Shown here: positions 36,096 to 45,502 of the stretch, piece after piece
Layout of the letters: the number at the start of each line of letters is the position of its first letter
How positions within the stretch are numbered: position 1 is the first letter of the stretch
NCBI GenBank assembly: GCA_027622005.1
Contig: JAQBZH010000002.1
Span: 5,001 to 69,000, forward strand
Source of the DNA: Bacteroidota bacterium
Lineage (GTDB): Bacteria; Bacteroidota; Rhodothermia; Rhodothermales; UBA10348
Length of the DNA: 64,000 nucleotides
Direction of reading: 5' to 3'
Translations under genes and position numbers: made by a program
The notes under the pieces: model-generated
Databases searched by the model: none
What the model was told of the DNA's origin: nothing
The model's input: the letters and a program-made list of their open reading frames with translations, nothing else

Positions 36096-39000
36096 ATGAT
36101 CGAGCTTCCAATCATAGATTCTGCCGCTGCAAACGAGCAAACGCCTCGTGCCCGCTACTGGCGCAGTGTTAGTCAATTTGAGAATTCTACCGAATTCCAA
36201 CGAGTCTCGGGAGAGGAATTTATCCCCGGTGCTTCTAACGCTCCAGAAGGTGCTACCCGTCGGCAATTTATTCAGTTGATGGGGGCCTCTATGGCTATGG
36301 CGGGCCTCACGGCTTGTCGAAAACCGATTGAGACCATTGTGCCCTTTTCGCACATGCCGGAAGATCGTGTAGAAGGAATTCCCGTTTATTATGCCACCTC
36401 GATGCCTTTTAGAGGGGCGCTTCGTCCGGTTTTGGTTGAAAGTTATGACGGAAGGCCGCGCAAAATTGAAGGTAACCCAGAGCATCCCGACAGCTTAGGC
36501 ACCTGTTCGTCTTTCGAACAAGCTTCCATTTTGGGCATGTACGATCCGGACAGATTGTCCGTGTTTAACCATAAAGGTGCTACGTCAGATTGGGGTTCTT
36601 TTAAGTCGTTCGCCGGTCAACTAGCTGCAAGTTCGAGAATCGTTGTCTTAGCCGAAGAATCGTCTTCGATGACGCTTGCCGCGACGCGCCGCCGCCTTGA
36701 ACAAAAGTTTGCCTCGGTAAAGTGGATTGATTATTCCGGTGCTGCTGGAAACGCGTCAACCCGAGGAGTTAATGCTGCTTTTGGTAAATCAGCACGAGCC
36801 GTTCATTCCTTCTCAAACGCAAAAGTTATTGTCAGCCTGGATGCTGATTTCTTAGGTTCAGTCGATTCAGATTCAGTCGTGAATGCCAGGGGATATTCCG
36901 CCAGCCGCAATGTGGACGGCACTAGCGATGTTAGCCGTTTATACGTCATCGAAAGTGGATATTCCATCACAGGTGGTATGGCTGACAACCGTTTACGGTT
37001 GAAATCGTCCGAAATTGCCTCTTTTGCGGCTTCTCTCGGCTCCGGTTTAGGTGTTTATGCCGGCGATACCGGGGTTCACTCGTCTCACCCATGGATTGGC
37101 GAACTGGTATCCGATTTGCAAGGAGCCGGATCCGGAGCGGTCGTAGTAGTAGGGGACAACCAGCCGGCTGGTGTTCACGCACTTGCTGCGGCCATGAACG
37201 CAAAGTTGGGCGCTGTGGGTACCACGGTTCGGTATTTGGACGCTGGGGACTCCGCCGCTGACTTTTCGGCTGAAATGACGGCTGTCATTGGTGAAATGAC
37301 CGCCGGGAATGTGGATGTCGTCATAACACTCGGCGTAAATCCAGTGTATGATGTACCGAGTTTTTCTGATGCCTATGCTAAGGTGACTGAGCGGATTCAC
37401 GTCAGCTTGCATCAGGATGAAACAGCCCAAGGGGCCACTTGGAGCATTCCTCAAACCCACTTTTTAGAAGAATGGGGAGATGGTCGCAGTCAAAGCGGCC
37501 TCAAAGCCATTGTTCAGCCGCTCATCGCTCCGTTGTATGAAGGCGCGCATTCAAACCTGGAAGTGATTGCTCTTTTGGCTACCGGGGCTGAGCAGTTTGG
37601 TTATGATTTGGTTCGGGAAACTTGGCGTTCCGAGCTTTCTGGCAATTTTGAAACGGCTTGGCGCAAAGTGGTTCATGACGGATTTTATCCCAGTTCTGGG
37701 TTTTCCGTTCTTTCGGCCTCGGCTTCTGCTGCAGGCATTGAAAGTGCCATGTCCAACGTTTCGGTTTCAGCCCATCAGGGGATTGAAGTTGTAACTCGAC
37801 TCGACCCGAAAATCTTAGATGGTCGTTTTGCCAACAATGTTTGGCTGCAGGAACTACCAGACCCGACTACCAAGGTTGTTTGGGACAATATCGCCCAGAT
37901 GAGCCCCAAAACGGCTGAAAACCTCGGACTGCATTACAAATTAAATGGCGGTAAGTATATCACTGATATCGCTAAGATTGAAGCAGGGGGAGTAAGTGTA
38001 GAGTTACCTGTTTGGATTCAGCCGGGATTGGCAGAAGATTCGATTCAGGTGACAACGGGGTATGGTCGCAATATTCTAAGTGACCGCGAAATCCGCTCGA
38101 CCAACTTTTTTGACCGCGACGACCACACCGATGTTTACGGGCATGGAGCGGTAGCAACAGGTGTTGGAAGTAGTGTAGCGGCCCTTTCCGCCCGAATCGT
38201 AACGGCGACGATCACGAAATCAGGTTCAGGCTACATGGTGGCCTCGACTCAGGATCACGGCGCTATCGAAGAAGAAGGGAAAATCGTCCAGAAGCGTGGC
38301 CTTTTCCGTCAAGCGACGGTCGAAGAGTATCGCGCCAATCCAAAATTTGTGGCCGGTGGCGAGCCCAAACCAATCCGCGAGGACTGGGCTGATTATCCTA
38401 CCCTTTGGGAGGAGCGCCACCCTGCGAATACGGATGTCATTACCCAGTCGAACTACCACGATTACCAATGGGGAATGGTTATCGACCTGAATACCTGTAC
38501 GGGATGCAGTGCTTGTGTGGTTGCTTGTCAGTCTGAAAACAACATTCAGGTGGTCGGAAAGGACGAAGTGAGTCGCGGACGCGAAATGCATTGGATTCGT
38601 ACCGACCGCTATTTTGTAAGCGGAGACGGCGCCTCTTATGATAGTCCACAGATGGTCATTCAGCCGCTTCCTTGTCAACACTGCGAAAACGCCCCATGCG
38701 AGCAGGTTTGTCCGGTAGCTGCGACCGTTCATTCACCCGACGGCACCAATCAAATGATTTATAATCGTTGTATTGGTACCCGGTATTGCGCGAACAACTG
38801 CCCGTACAAAGTTCGTCGCTTCAATTTTTACAACTGGACCAAAACTCTTCCAGATACGATTCACATGGCTCACAATCCCAATGTGACCGTTCGTTCGAGA
38901 GGGGTTATGGAAAAATGTTCTTTCTGTATTCAGAGAGTTCGCCAGGTGAACAAAACGGCAAATATTGAAAGCCGTCCGATTGAAGATGGAGAAGTAGTTA

Positions 39001-39182
39001 CAGCTTGCCAACAAGTTTGTCCTGCGAGAGCCATCACGTTTGGAAACGTAGCAGATCCTAACAGCGCGGTTTCACAAATGCGAACTTCGGATCGCAGGTA
39101 TGAATTGCTGGCTGAACTAAACGTTAAGCCTAGGGTCAGTTATTTGGGCAGAATTCGGAATCCGAATCCAAATCTGGCCTAA
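36096..39182 (+). CDS. actB: alternative complex III subunit B, FeS protein fused to a molybdopterin-like domain
   Basis: A 1028-residue fusion. Residues 45-70 hold a Tat-type start, RRQFIQLMGASMAMAGLTAC, whose final Cys forms a lipobox. The large N-terminal part (to about 750) is related to molybdopterin oxidoreductases but in characterised ActB carries no cofactor. The C-terminal part is an NrfC-like ferredoxin region with CTGCSACVVACQSENN, CQHCENAPCEQVCPVAATV, CIGTRYCANNCPYKVRRF and CSFCIQRV...CQQVCPARAITFG. It probably binds three 4Fe-4S and one 3Fe-4S cluster. It takes electrons from quinol oxidised in ActC. Lies 54 bp after actA. Confidence 0.94.
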   Translation: MIELPIIDSAAANEQTPRARYWRSVSQFENSTEFQRVSGEEFIPGASNAPEGATRRQFIQLMGASMAMAGLTACRKPIETIVPFSHMPEDRVEGIPVYYATSMPFRGALRPVLVESYDGRPRKIEGNPEHPDSLGTCSSFEQASILGMYDPDRLSVFNHKGATSDWGSFKSFAGQLAASSRIVVLAEESSSMTLAATRRRLEQKFASVKWIDYSGAAGNASTRGVNAAFGKSARAVHSFSNAKVIVSLDADFLGSVDSDSVVNARGYSASRNVDGTSDVSRLYVIESGYSITGGMADNRLRLKSSEIASFAASLGSGLGVYAGDTGVHSSHPWIGELVSDLQGAGSGAVVVVGDNQPAGVHALAAAMNAKLGAVGTTVRYLDAGDSAADFSAEMTAVIGEMTAGNVDVVITLGVNPVYDVPSFSDAYAKVTERIHVSLHQDETAQGATWSIPQTHFLEEWGDGRSQSGLKAIVQPLIAPLYEGAHSNLEVIALLATGAEQFGYDLVRETWRSELSGNFETAWRKVVHDGFYPSSGFSVLSASASAAGIESAMSNVSVSAHQGIEVVTRLDPKILDGRFANNVWLQELPDPTTKVVWDNIAQMSPKTAENLGLHYKLNGGKYITDIAKIEAGGVSVELPVWIQPGLAEDSIQVTTGYGRNILSDREIRSTNFFDRDDHTDVYGHGAVATGVGSSVAALSARIVTATITKSGSGYMVASTQDHGAIEEEGKIVQKRGLFRQATVEEYRANPKFVAGGEPKPIREDWADYPTLWEERHPANTDVITQSNYHDYQWGMVIDLNTCTGCSACVVACQSENNIQVVGKDEVSRGREMHWIRTDRYFVSGDGASYDSPQMVIQPLPCQHCENAPCEQVCPVAATVHSPDGTNQMIYNRCIGTRYCANNCPYKVRRFNFYNWTKTLPDTIHMAHNPNVTVRSRGVMEKCSFCIQRVRQVNKTANIESRPIEDGEVVTACQQVCPARAITFGNVADPNSAVSQMRTSDRRYELLAELNVKPRVSYLGRIRNPNPNLA

Positions 39183-39226
39183 TCAATCATTATTAATCAC
39201 TTTTCGACACATTGGCTCCCGTGAGT

Positions 39227-40666
39227 ATGGATAAGACTCTCGCACATTTAGCAGACTTCCACGACGAAGCACCGCTTGTAAAAGGGAATCTCACGTTTCA
39301 CGACATTACTGAGATTGTCTCTTCTCACACCGAGAAGAAAACCCCGTTGCAGTGGTACGGCGCATTTGGATTGGCTCTTTCGGGGCTGATGCTCATGATC
39401 GTGATGATAGCCTACTTGTTCTGGAACGGAACAGGCGTTTGGGGTCTAAATAACCCAGTTGGCTGGGGTTTTGCCATCGTAAACTTCGTGTTTTGGGTTG
39501 GTATTGGTCACGCGGGTACCCTGATTTCTGCTATTTTATTTCTGTTTAGACAGCAGTGGAGAACGGCCATCAACCGATCCGCAGAGGCAATGACGCTGTT
39601 TGCGGTTGTATGTGCTCTCGTCTTTCCGGGAATTCACGTTGGACGCGTTTGGGCCGCCTATTGGATGCTTCCTATTCCAAACCAAATGGGCATGTGGCCG
39701 CAGTTCAAGAGTCCGCTATTGTGGGACGTGTTTGCGGTTTCGACCTATTTTACCGTTTCCGCTGCCTTTTGGTACGTAGGATTGATACCGGACTTGGCCT
39801 CGCTAAGAGACCGTGCGACCGGACTTAGGCGGAAAGTGTTTGGCGTTTTAGCCATGGGATGGACGGGTGCCAACCGGCACTGGCGCAATTACGAGAAAGC
39901 TTATCTGCTGTTGGCAGCACTCTGTACTCCGCTGGTTCTTTCGGTCCACTCGGTGGTTTCTTTCGACTTTGCTGTTTCTATCGTTCCGGGTTGGCACACG
40001 ACCATTTTCCCGCCCTACTTCGTGGCTGGCGCCATTTTCTCCGGTTTCGCGATGGTTATCACCCTAATGGTGGTGGCCCGCAAAGTGTACAATGTCGAAA
40101 ATATCATCACGATTGATCATCTCGAAAAGATGAACATTGTGATTTTAGTTACGGGCTCGATGGTCGGTTTTGCCTACATCACCGAGTTTTTCATCGCCTG
40201 GTACTCCGGCGTTCAGTACGAACAATATGCGTTTACAAACCGCATGTTTGGTCCATACGCTTGGGCTTACTGGACTATGATGACGTGTAACCTGTTTTTC
40301 CCACAATTTTTCTGGATTAAGAAACTACGACGCAGCATTCCGTTCATGTTTGCCATTTCCATATTTGTAAACGTCGGGATGTGGTTCGAGCGCTTTGTTA
40401 TCACAGTGGTTTCTCTCCACCGAGATTACCTACCAAGTGCCTGGGATTATTACACTCCGACCTGGGTAGACGTTTTGACATTTGTCGGCACGTTTGGACT
40501 TTTCTTCACCTTGTTCCTTCTGTTTTTGCGGTTCCTACCAATGGTAGCTGCTTCAGAAGTGAAAGGGGTATTGCCAGAGGCTGATCCGCACTTTTATGAT
40601 CATGAAGGGGATGGGCACGGAGCGGACCACACCCTTGGTGTGGCAAAATCAAAAACGGCTCACTAA
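39227..40666 (+). CDS. actC: alternative complex III subunit C (NrfD/PsrC-like)
   Basis: Integral membrane quinol-oxidising subunit, about 479 residues with ten predicted helices. The NrfD family appears in [33 protein letters not shown] and in [14 protein letters not shown]. Also present is [29 protein letters not shown]. The ATG at 39227 is preferred to the upstream GTG 39221 and TTG 39212. Lies 44 bp after actB. ActF is a second NrfD-like subunit. The His-rich C-terminal tail ([15 protein letters not shown]) may bind metal, but no role is known. Confidence 0.93.
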   Translation: MDKTLAHLADFHDEAPLVKGNLTFHDITEIVSSHTEKKTPLQWYGAFGLALSGLMLMIVMIAYLFWNGTGVWGLNNPVGWGFAIVNFVFWVGIGHAGTLISAILFLFRQQWRTAINRSAEAMTLFAVVCALVFPGIHVGRVWAAYWMLPIPNQMGMWPQFKSPLLWDVFAVSTYFTVSAAFWYVGLIPDLASLRDRATGLRRKVFGVLAMGWTGANRHWRNYEKAYLLLAALCTPLVLSVHSVVSFDFAVSIVPGWHTTIFPPYFVAGAIFSGFAMVITLMVVARKVYNVENIITIDHLEKMNIVILVTGSMVGFAYITEFFIAWYSGVQYEQYAFTNRMFGPYAWAYWTMMTCNLFFPQFFWIKKLRRSIPFMFAISIFVNVGMWFERFVITVVSLHRDYLPSAWDYYTPTWVDVLTFVGTFGLFFTLFLLFLRFLPMVAASEVKGVLPEADPHFYDHEGDGHGADHTLGVAKSKTAH

Positions 40667-40744
40667 TCGTTAACTGCCTGAATTCAGGCGTTGCATGCAC
40701 ACGCAGTTATGCTGAATCAAATTGCAAGCGAAGTAAAAGCTACC

Positions 40745-41311
40745 ATGAGCATCTATGAAGCTCAGGAAGACGCCCTGTACGGGGTTGTAGCTGAGTTTGC
40801 CCATCCGGGAGAGTTACTTCATGCGGCCGGGGCAGTTCGGGAAGCTGGGTACCGCCACTTCGATACGCATAGTCCTTTTCCAATCCATGGTATGGACAAA
40901 GCCATGGGTCTTGGGAATTCCATTATCGGGTTTATTACGCTGGGAGGCGGCATCATTGGCCTTTCGCTAGCAACGCTGATGCAATGGTGGATGAGTGAAG
41001 TGAGTTATCCAATTAACATTAGCGGTAAACCCTTTTTCGCTGTTGAACCTTCGATTCCGATTATGTTTGAGCTTACGGTGCTCATTGCCTCGCTTTCTAC
41101 GGTGATCGGCATGTTTGCGCTGAACGGACTTCCCAGGCCGTACAACCCGTTGTTTTATTCGACCAACTTTTTGCGTGTCACTGACGATGCTTTCTTTTTG
41201 CACATCGCAGCCAGTGACAAACAGTTCGATCTAGGTGCTACTCAAAAATTGTTGAAGGACCTGGGTGGAAAGAATATTGAAACCATTCGTGATTCCGGGG
41301 AGGAGGACTAG
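40745..41311 (+). CDS. actD: alternative complex III subunit D (DUF3341)
   Basis: A 188-residue membrane protein with the family start LYGVVAEFAHPGELLHAAGAVREAGYRHFDTHSPFPIHGM. Two helices follow (IIGFITLGGGIIGLSLATLMQWW and IMFELTVLIASLSTVIGMFAL) and a C-terminal soluble tail. The ATG at 40745 gives the usual DUF3341 length; the frame continues upstream to 40691. ActD tethers the periplasmic and membrane parts of the complex and has no cofactor in the known structures. Confidence 0.92.
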   Translation: MSIYEAQEDALYGVVAEFAHPGELLHAAGAVREAGYRHFDTHSPFPIHGMDKAMGLGNSIIGFITLGGGIIGLSLATLMQWWMSEVSYPINISGKPFFAVEPSIPIMFELTVLIASLSTVIGMFALNGLPRPYNPLFYSTNFLRVTDDAFFLHIAASDKQFDLGATQKLLKDLGGKNIETIRDSGEED

Positions 41312-41356
41312 ATTTTCGGTAAGGACCCTTTCACCACCGAAGAGCCATTCATAACG

Positions 41357-41962
41357 ATGAATCGAATAAAATCTGAAATTGGACTTTTTGCTTTGGTACT
41401 TGCAGCCTTCGTTTTTGCGGGCTGTCAGGGCTCCATTTCCGAGAAGTCACCCATCCATATCAACCCGAATATGGATAGACAAGAACGTTTTGAAGCCCAG
41501 GAAGCCAATCCGTTTTTTGCGGATGGACGGGCCATGAGACTACCAGTGAACGGAACGGTAGCACGCGGTTTTCTAAAAGAGGATGTTGCGCTTTGGACAG
41601 GAAAAACGGAATCAGGTGACTTTACGTCGATTCCAGTTCCCGTGACCTTGGAATTGCTAGAACGAGGACGTGAGCGTTACCAAATTTATTGCAGTGTGTG
41701 TCATGGGATTGCTGGAGACGGTCAAGGGATCATCATGAAGGGTGGATACGGTTTCGTACAGGCACCGACCTATCATTCTGATATGCTCAGAGCCCAGCCA
41801 GACGGATATTTCTACGACGTGGTTAAAAACGGCGTCAGAACAATGGCGGGATACGGATCTCAAGTCCCTATGAAAGATCGATGGGCTATTGTGGCGTATG
41901 TAAGGGCACTTCAAAGAAGTCAGTACGCTGACGTCAATGATGTGCCAGAAAATGAACGATAA
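41357..41962 (+). CDS. actE: alternative complex III subunit E, monohaem cytochrome c lipoprotein
   Basis: A 201-residue periplasmic cytochrome c. Signal region ending FVFAGC is a lipobox, so the protein is probably lipid-anchored. One CxxCH site stands in YCSVCHGIAGDGQGI, with the axial Met probably in the AGYGSQVPMKDRW segment. In Rhodothermus ActE takes electrons from ActA and passes them on to the oxidase. Start ATG 41357, 45 bp after actD. No unusual features. Confidence 0.92.
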   Translation: MNRIKSEIGLFALVLAAFVFAGCQGSISEKSPIHINPNMDRQERFEAQEANPFFADGRAMRLPVNGTVARGFLKEDVALWTGKTESGDFTSIPVPVTLELLERGRERYQIYCSVCHGIAGDGQGIIMKGGYGFVQAPTYHSDMLRAQPDGYFYDVVKNGVRTMAGYGSQVPMKDRWAIVAYVRALQRSQYADVNDVPENER

Positions 41963-42013
41963 AATTGATTCGATATCTGCCTTTTTTATGGCGGGAAAAA
42001 GAGCGAACGATGT

Positions 42014-43276
42014 ATGTCTGAGACAGTAAAAAGAAATAATCCATTGTTCTGGCTGATTGATCCAATGCGATCAACGGCTAGTCAGGCGGATCCAGCTTAT
42101 CGATATTCCTGGTCTCAAATGGCCTGGATGTTACCCTTGGCAATTGGGATTGCCGGCCTCGTGGTAAGTGCAGTGGGTTGGGCAACTAACTCACAGCAGT
42201 TTTATTTTTCCTATTTAATAGGATGGGCATTCTGCCTTGCCCTTACGGTGGGAGCATATTTCTTTGTAATCATCCAGCATTTGACCAAAGCCAGATGGAG
42301 CGTAGTGATTCGTCGTATTCCAGAAACGTTGATATGGTCTTTCCCTCTTCTAGCCGTTTTGGGCATTCCTGTGCTTTTGGGAATGCACGACTTGTATCAC
42401 TGGACCCACCACGATTTGTTTGATCCGACCAGCGAAAACTATGACGCCGTCTTAGCAGGAAAAGAGAGCTATTTGAATACCCCATTCTTTCTGGCCCGCG
42501 TTGCGTTTTATTTCATTTTCTGGACGTTTATATCCTTCAAACTGTACACGTTAAGTGTTAGACAGGACAACGATCCAGACCCGGCCATACCGAAGCTTCA
42601 GCGAAAATATTCGGCAATTGGACTAGGCGTGGGAGCAATCGTTGTTTCTTTTGCAGCTTTCGACATTTTGATGTCGCTTGATCCACATTGGTTCTCGACC
42701 ATTTTTGGTGTCTATTTCTTTGCCGGTTCGTTTATGTCCATCATGGCAGTGATGATTTTGGTCTCGATCACGCTGCAAAAGAACGGGATGTTAAAAAATG
42801 AAATTAAACTGGATCACTACCAAGATCTAGGTAAGTTTTTGTTTGCATTCACCGTGTTTTGGGCATACATCGCTTTCAGCCAGTACATGCTTATTTGGTA
42901 CGGAAACCTCCCGGAAGAAACGGTATGGTTCCGTCACCGCATGGAACATGGATGGGAAGGGTACTCCGCTGTTTTGCTTTTAGGACATTTTATCCTGCCT
43001 TTTATGCTATTAATCGGCCGATGGGGCAAGCGTTGGTTGCCTTATCTGGGGTTCATGGCAATCTGGATGCTCACGATGCAGTGGTTTGACATGTTTTGGT
43101 TGATCAAACCAGTAATGGAAGCCGAGCACGCTTCCTTGAGCTTATATGACATTTCGTCCTGGTTCGGCCTGTTTGGGGTTTTCGCTGCGGCCTTTATGTA
43201 CCGTTTCAGTCGTCATGCTCTGGTACCGCAGCGTGATCCTAGACTTCACAAGTCGCTATCTTTCACCAATTCGTAG
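42014..43276 (+). CDS. actF: alternative complex III subunit F (NrfD/PsrC-like)
   Basis: A 420-residue polytopic protein with about ten membrane helices, homologous to ActC. Visible segments are FWLIDPMRSTASQADPAYRYSWSQMAWMLPLAIG, WTHHDLFD, the conserved FDILMSLDPHWFSTIFGVYFFAG, and IAFSQYMLIWYGNLPEETVWFRHRM. The FDxLMSLDPHWFST motif is characteristic of ActF. In known structures ActF provides a possible second proton route. Lies 51 bp after actE. Confidence 0.93.
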   Translation: MSETVKRNNPLFWLIDPMRSTASQADPAYRYSWSQMAWMLPLAIGIAGLVVSAVGWATNSQQFYFSYLIGWAFCLALTVGAYFFVIIQHLTKARWSVVIRRIPETLIWSFPLLAVLGIPVLLGMHDLYHWTHHDLFDPTSENYDAVLAGKESYLNTPFFLARVAFYFIFWTFISFKLYTLSVRQDNDPDPAIPKLQRKYSAIGLGVGAIVVSFAAFDILMSLDPHWFSTIFGVYFFAGSFMSIMAVMILVSITLQKNGMLKNEIKLDHYQDLGKFLFAFTVFWAYIAFSQYMLIWYGNLPEETVWFRHRMEHGWEGYSAVLLLGHFILPFMLLIGRWGKRWLPYLGFMAIWMLTMQWFDMFWLIKPVMEAEHASLSLYDISSWFGLFGVFAAAFMYRFSRHALVPQRDPRLHKSLSFTNS

Positions 43277-43339
43277 ACATCATCCACTTTTATGGGTCCG
43301 TCGATTTTCGACAGGCTTCATTTTTACGAAAGCTCTTAT

Positions 43340-43648
43340 ATGTCATCACACGATTCAAATTTAATAGAAGTCGAGCCCGAAGGCCTCAGTATTCCCTCGA
43401 TTTTCGGAAGCATGGCTGTTTCCGTAGTCGTGGTCGTGGTGTTGGTAATAAGTGGACTTACGTTTGCCAAGTATAGCTTTCACCAAGCGAGTATGGAATC
43501 GACACAAGTCACCGGATATCCTACAAAGCATGAAACCGCTTTACTAGGCGCATCGAAGTTGACCAGCTACGGGAAGTCAGAAGGGGGTCGTTACACGATT
43601 CCTATCGAACGAGCCATGGAATTGGAAGTCATTGACGCTACGAAATAG
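43340..43648 (+). CDS. small single-helix membrane protein of the respiratory cluster
   Basis: About 102 residues from ATG 43340 (the frame continues to 43292). One hydrophobic helix, SIFGSMAVSVVVVVVLVISGLTF, is followed by a hydrophilic C-terminal tail with conserved-looking TSYGKSEGGRYTIPIERAMELEV. It sits between actF and the SCO gene, 63 bp after actF. The tail recalls the accessory proteins often encoded between alternative complex III and the oxidase, and it could be an extra small subunit of the complex, but I cannot assign it by name. Confidence 0.7.
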   Translation: MSSHDSNLIEVEPEGLSIPSIFGSMAVSVVVVVVLVISGLTFAKYSFHQASMESTQVTGYPTKHETALLGASKLTSYGKSEGGRYTIPIERAMELEVIDATK

Positions 43649-43658
43649 CTATACCTGA

Positions 43659-44495
43659 ATCGCTATTTGTTCTTTCTCAACATATTGTAAGCTCGTTTTT
43701 GCTCTGGTTTTGGCAATAGCCATACCCGTTCAAGCACAGACAGGTTCTCTTCCAACGTCCCTTGGTGGCGTGGGTTTAGAAGAGATGCTTGGCGATACGA
43801 TTCCTTTGAATACGGAATTCCTTAACGAAAGTGGTCAACGTGTACAACTGACGGACTATTTCGATGGGAAAACACCCGTAATCATCAATTTTGTGTACCA
43901 CAACTGTCCCATGCTTTGTAGCGTGGTGCTTGAATCGCTGACGGAAACGCTTAAACTCATTCCTTGGGTGCCAGGGCAGGAGTTCAAGGTATTAACGATC
44001 AGTTTTTCTGCAGTTGAAACGCCGGAAATGGCGTCCCAAACAAAGGAAAGGATTCTGTTGAAGCTGGGAAAACCGGACGCACGAGACGGCTGGCATTTTT
44101 TGACGGGGAGCGAAGAAAGCATTTCTGCGCTAACCGAGTCGGTAGGATTCAAGTTCAAATGGGTTGAGTCCACGCAAGAATTTGCCCATCCTTCGGCTTT
44201 GATTTTTGTAAGCGGTGACGGGCTTATAACACGATATTTAAATGGAATTAATTACCCTAGCGCGGATGTGCGACGGGCAATTATGGAAGCATCGGAAGGC
44301 ACGGTAGGATCTCCTCTGGAGCAGGTTTTACTTTATTGTTACCGGTACGACCCGAATTCAAATTCTTATGTACTACATGCCACCAACCTGATGAAAATTG
44401 GCGGTTTGTTTACACTCATCATGATTGGTTTTGGACTTTTTGTCTTCTGGCGACGGGAACGTCAAAAGCAGACGGAATTGATGTCCAAAGCTTAA
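43659..44495 (+). CDS. SCO-family copper chaperone, non-ATG start
   Basis: Thioredoxin-fold membrane-anchored protein that inserts copper into the CuA site of cytochrome oxidase. The copper ligands are CPMLC (in NCPMLCSVVLESL) and the His of FAHPSALIF. A C-terminal helix (LFTLIMIGFGLFVFW) follows. The first TTG at 43710 cuts into a signal sequence whose charged end and hydrophobic core, YCKLVFALVLAIAIPVQAQ, lie upstream in the same frame. That frame opens just after a TGA at 43656 and contains no ATG, GTG or TTG, so the start is probably ATC 43659 or ATT 43665. It directly precedes coxB, whose CuA site it should fill. Confidence 0.82.
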   Translation: MAICSFSTYCKLVFALVLAIAIPVQAQTGSLPTSLGGVGLEEMLGDTIPLNTEFLNESGQRVQLTDYFDGKTPVIINFVYHNCPMLCSVVLESLTETLKLIPWVPGQEFKVLTISFSAVETPEMASQTKERILLKLGKPDARDGWHFLTGSEESISALTESVGFKFKWVESTQEFAHPSALIFVSGDGLITRYLNGINYPSADVRRAIMEASEGTVGSPLEQVLLYCYRYDPNSNSYVLHATNLMKIGGLFTLIMIGFGLFVFWRRERQKQTELMSKA

Positions 44496-44535
44496 TCGAC
44501 AGTTCTGAACTCAAGACTAATACATAGTATCTAAC

Positions 44536-45462
44536 ATGGGCGATAAAGGAGTTTTCTGGTTACCAGATGCCATGTCGACCTTCGCAGGCGAAGTCGACGC
44601 CCTGTTCTGGTTCGTTTTTTGGACTAGTACGGTTTTATTTGCTGCCGTAGTGGGAGCAAAGTTCTACTTCATGTTCCGTTACAAGCGGAAAGACGAAACA
44701 AGCGTACCCGACGCGGTGCACGAAAGCAAACTCCTTGAGTCCGCTTGGATTGTTGTGCCGACGGTCCTCGTCTTGTTCGTGTTCATTTGGGGATTTGATG
44801 TCTATCTCGATATGAACAGTGCCCCGCCAGACTCGTACCAGATTACGGTTCGAGGTAAGCAGTGGGCATGGGAATTTGAATACGCGGAAGGTGTTACCAC
44901 TTTTGAGGAAATGGTTGTGCCTGTCGGTCGTCCGGTTAAGCTGATGATGAGCAGTTCGGATGTATTGCACAGTTTCTTTATCCCTGCTTTCAGAGTAAAG
45001 ATGGACTTGGTACCCAATCGGTATACTTCGTTGTGGTTTGAAGCCACACAAACGGGGGAATATCAGATATTTTGTACCGAATATTGTGGAACCACACATT
45101 CAGGAATGTTGGCCAAAGTCAGGGTGGTTTCAGAGGAAGATTTTGCGTCTTGGATTGCAGAACAGAGTCAAGATTTACCACCTGAGCAGCTAGGTGAGCA
45201 GCTATTTGCGCAATGCGCGGCATGTCACGCTGTTGATGGCACCGTGAAAATTGGCCCGGCCTTGAACGGCATCTTTGGTACGCAGCAGAAATTAGCCGAT
45301 GGCACATCGGTCTTGGTAGACGAAAATTTCATTCGCGAATCCATCTTGAATCCGGCCCTCCAGGTCGCTGAAGGATTTCAGCCCATCATGCCGGCTGGGT
45401 ATACCAGCATGACTCCCAAACAAATAGACGGTCTGGTGGCTTATATCAAGTCACTGAAGTAA
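44536..45462 (+). CDS. coxB: caa3-type cytochrome c oxidase subunit II with fused cytochrome c
   Basis: A 308-residue subunit II. Two N-terminal helices (WFVFWTSTVLFAAVVGAKFYFMF and SAWIVVPTVLVLFVFIWGF) precede the cupredoxin domain with the CuA ligands: His in DVLHSFF, then C-T-E-Y-C-G-T-T-H-S-G-M. A C-terminal haem-c domain with CAACH (in FAQCAACHAVDGTVKIGPALNG) and an axial Met in QPIMPAGYTSM makes it the caa3 form. It accepts electrons from the ActE or ActA cytochromes. The domain order, helices-CuA-cyt c, is normal. Confidence 0.95.
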   Translation: MGDKGVFWLPDAMSTFAGEVDALFWFVFWTSTVLFAAVVGAKFYFMFRYKRKDETSVPDAVHESKLLESAWIVVPTVLVLFVFIWGFDVYLDMNSAPPDSYQITVRGKQWAWEFEYAEGVTTFEEMVVPVGRPVKLMMSSSDVLHSFFIPAFRVKMDLVPNRYTSLWFEATQTGEYQIFCTEYCGTTHSGMLAKVRVVSEEDFASWIAEQSQDLPPEQLGEQLFAQCAACHAVDGTVKIGPALNGIFGTQQKLADGTSVLVDENFIRESILNPALQVAEGFQPIMPAGYTSMTPKQIDGLVAYIKSLK

Positions 45463-45502
45463 TCCTAGTACGTTATTAGTTACCCGATAACCCTCAATCG
45501 AA

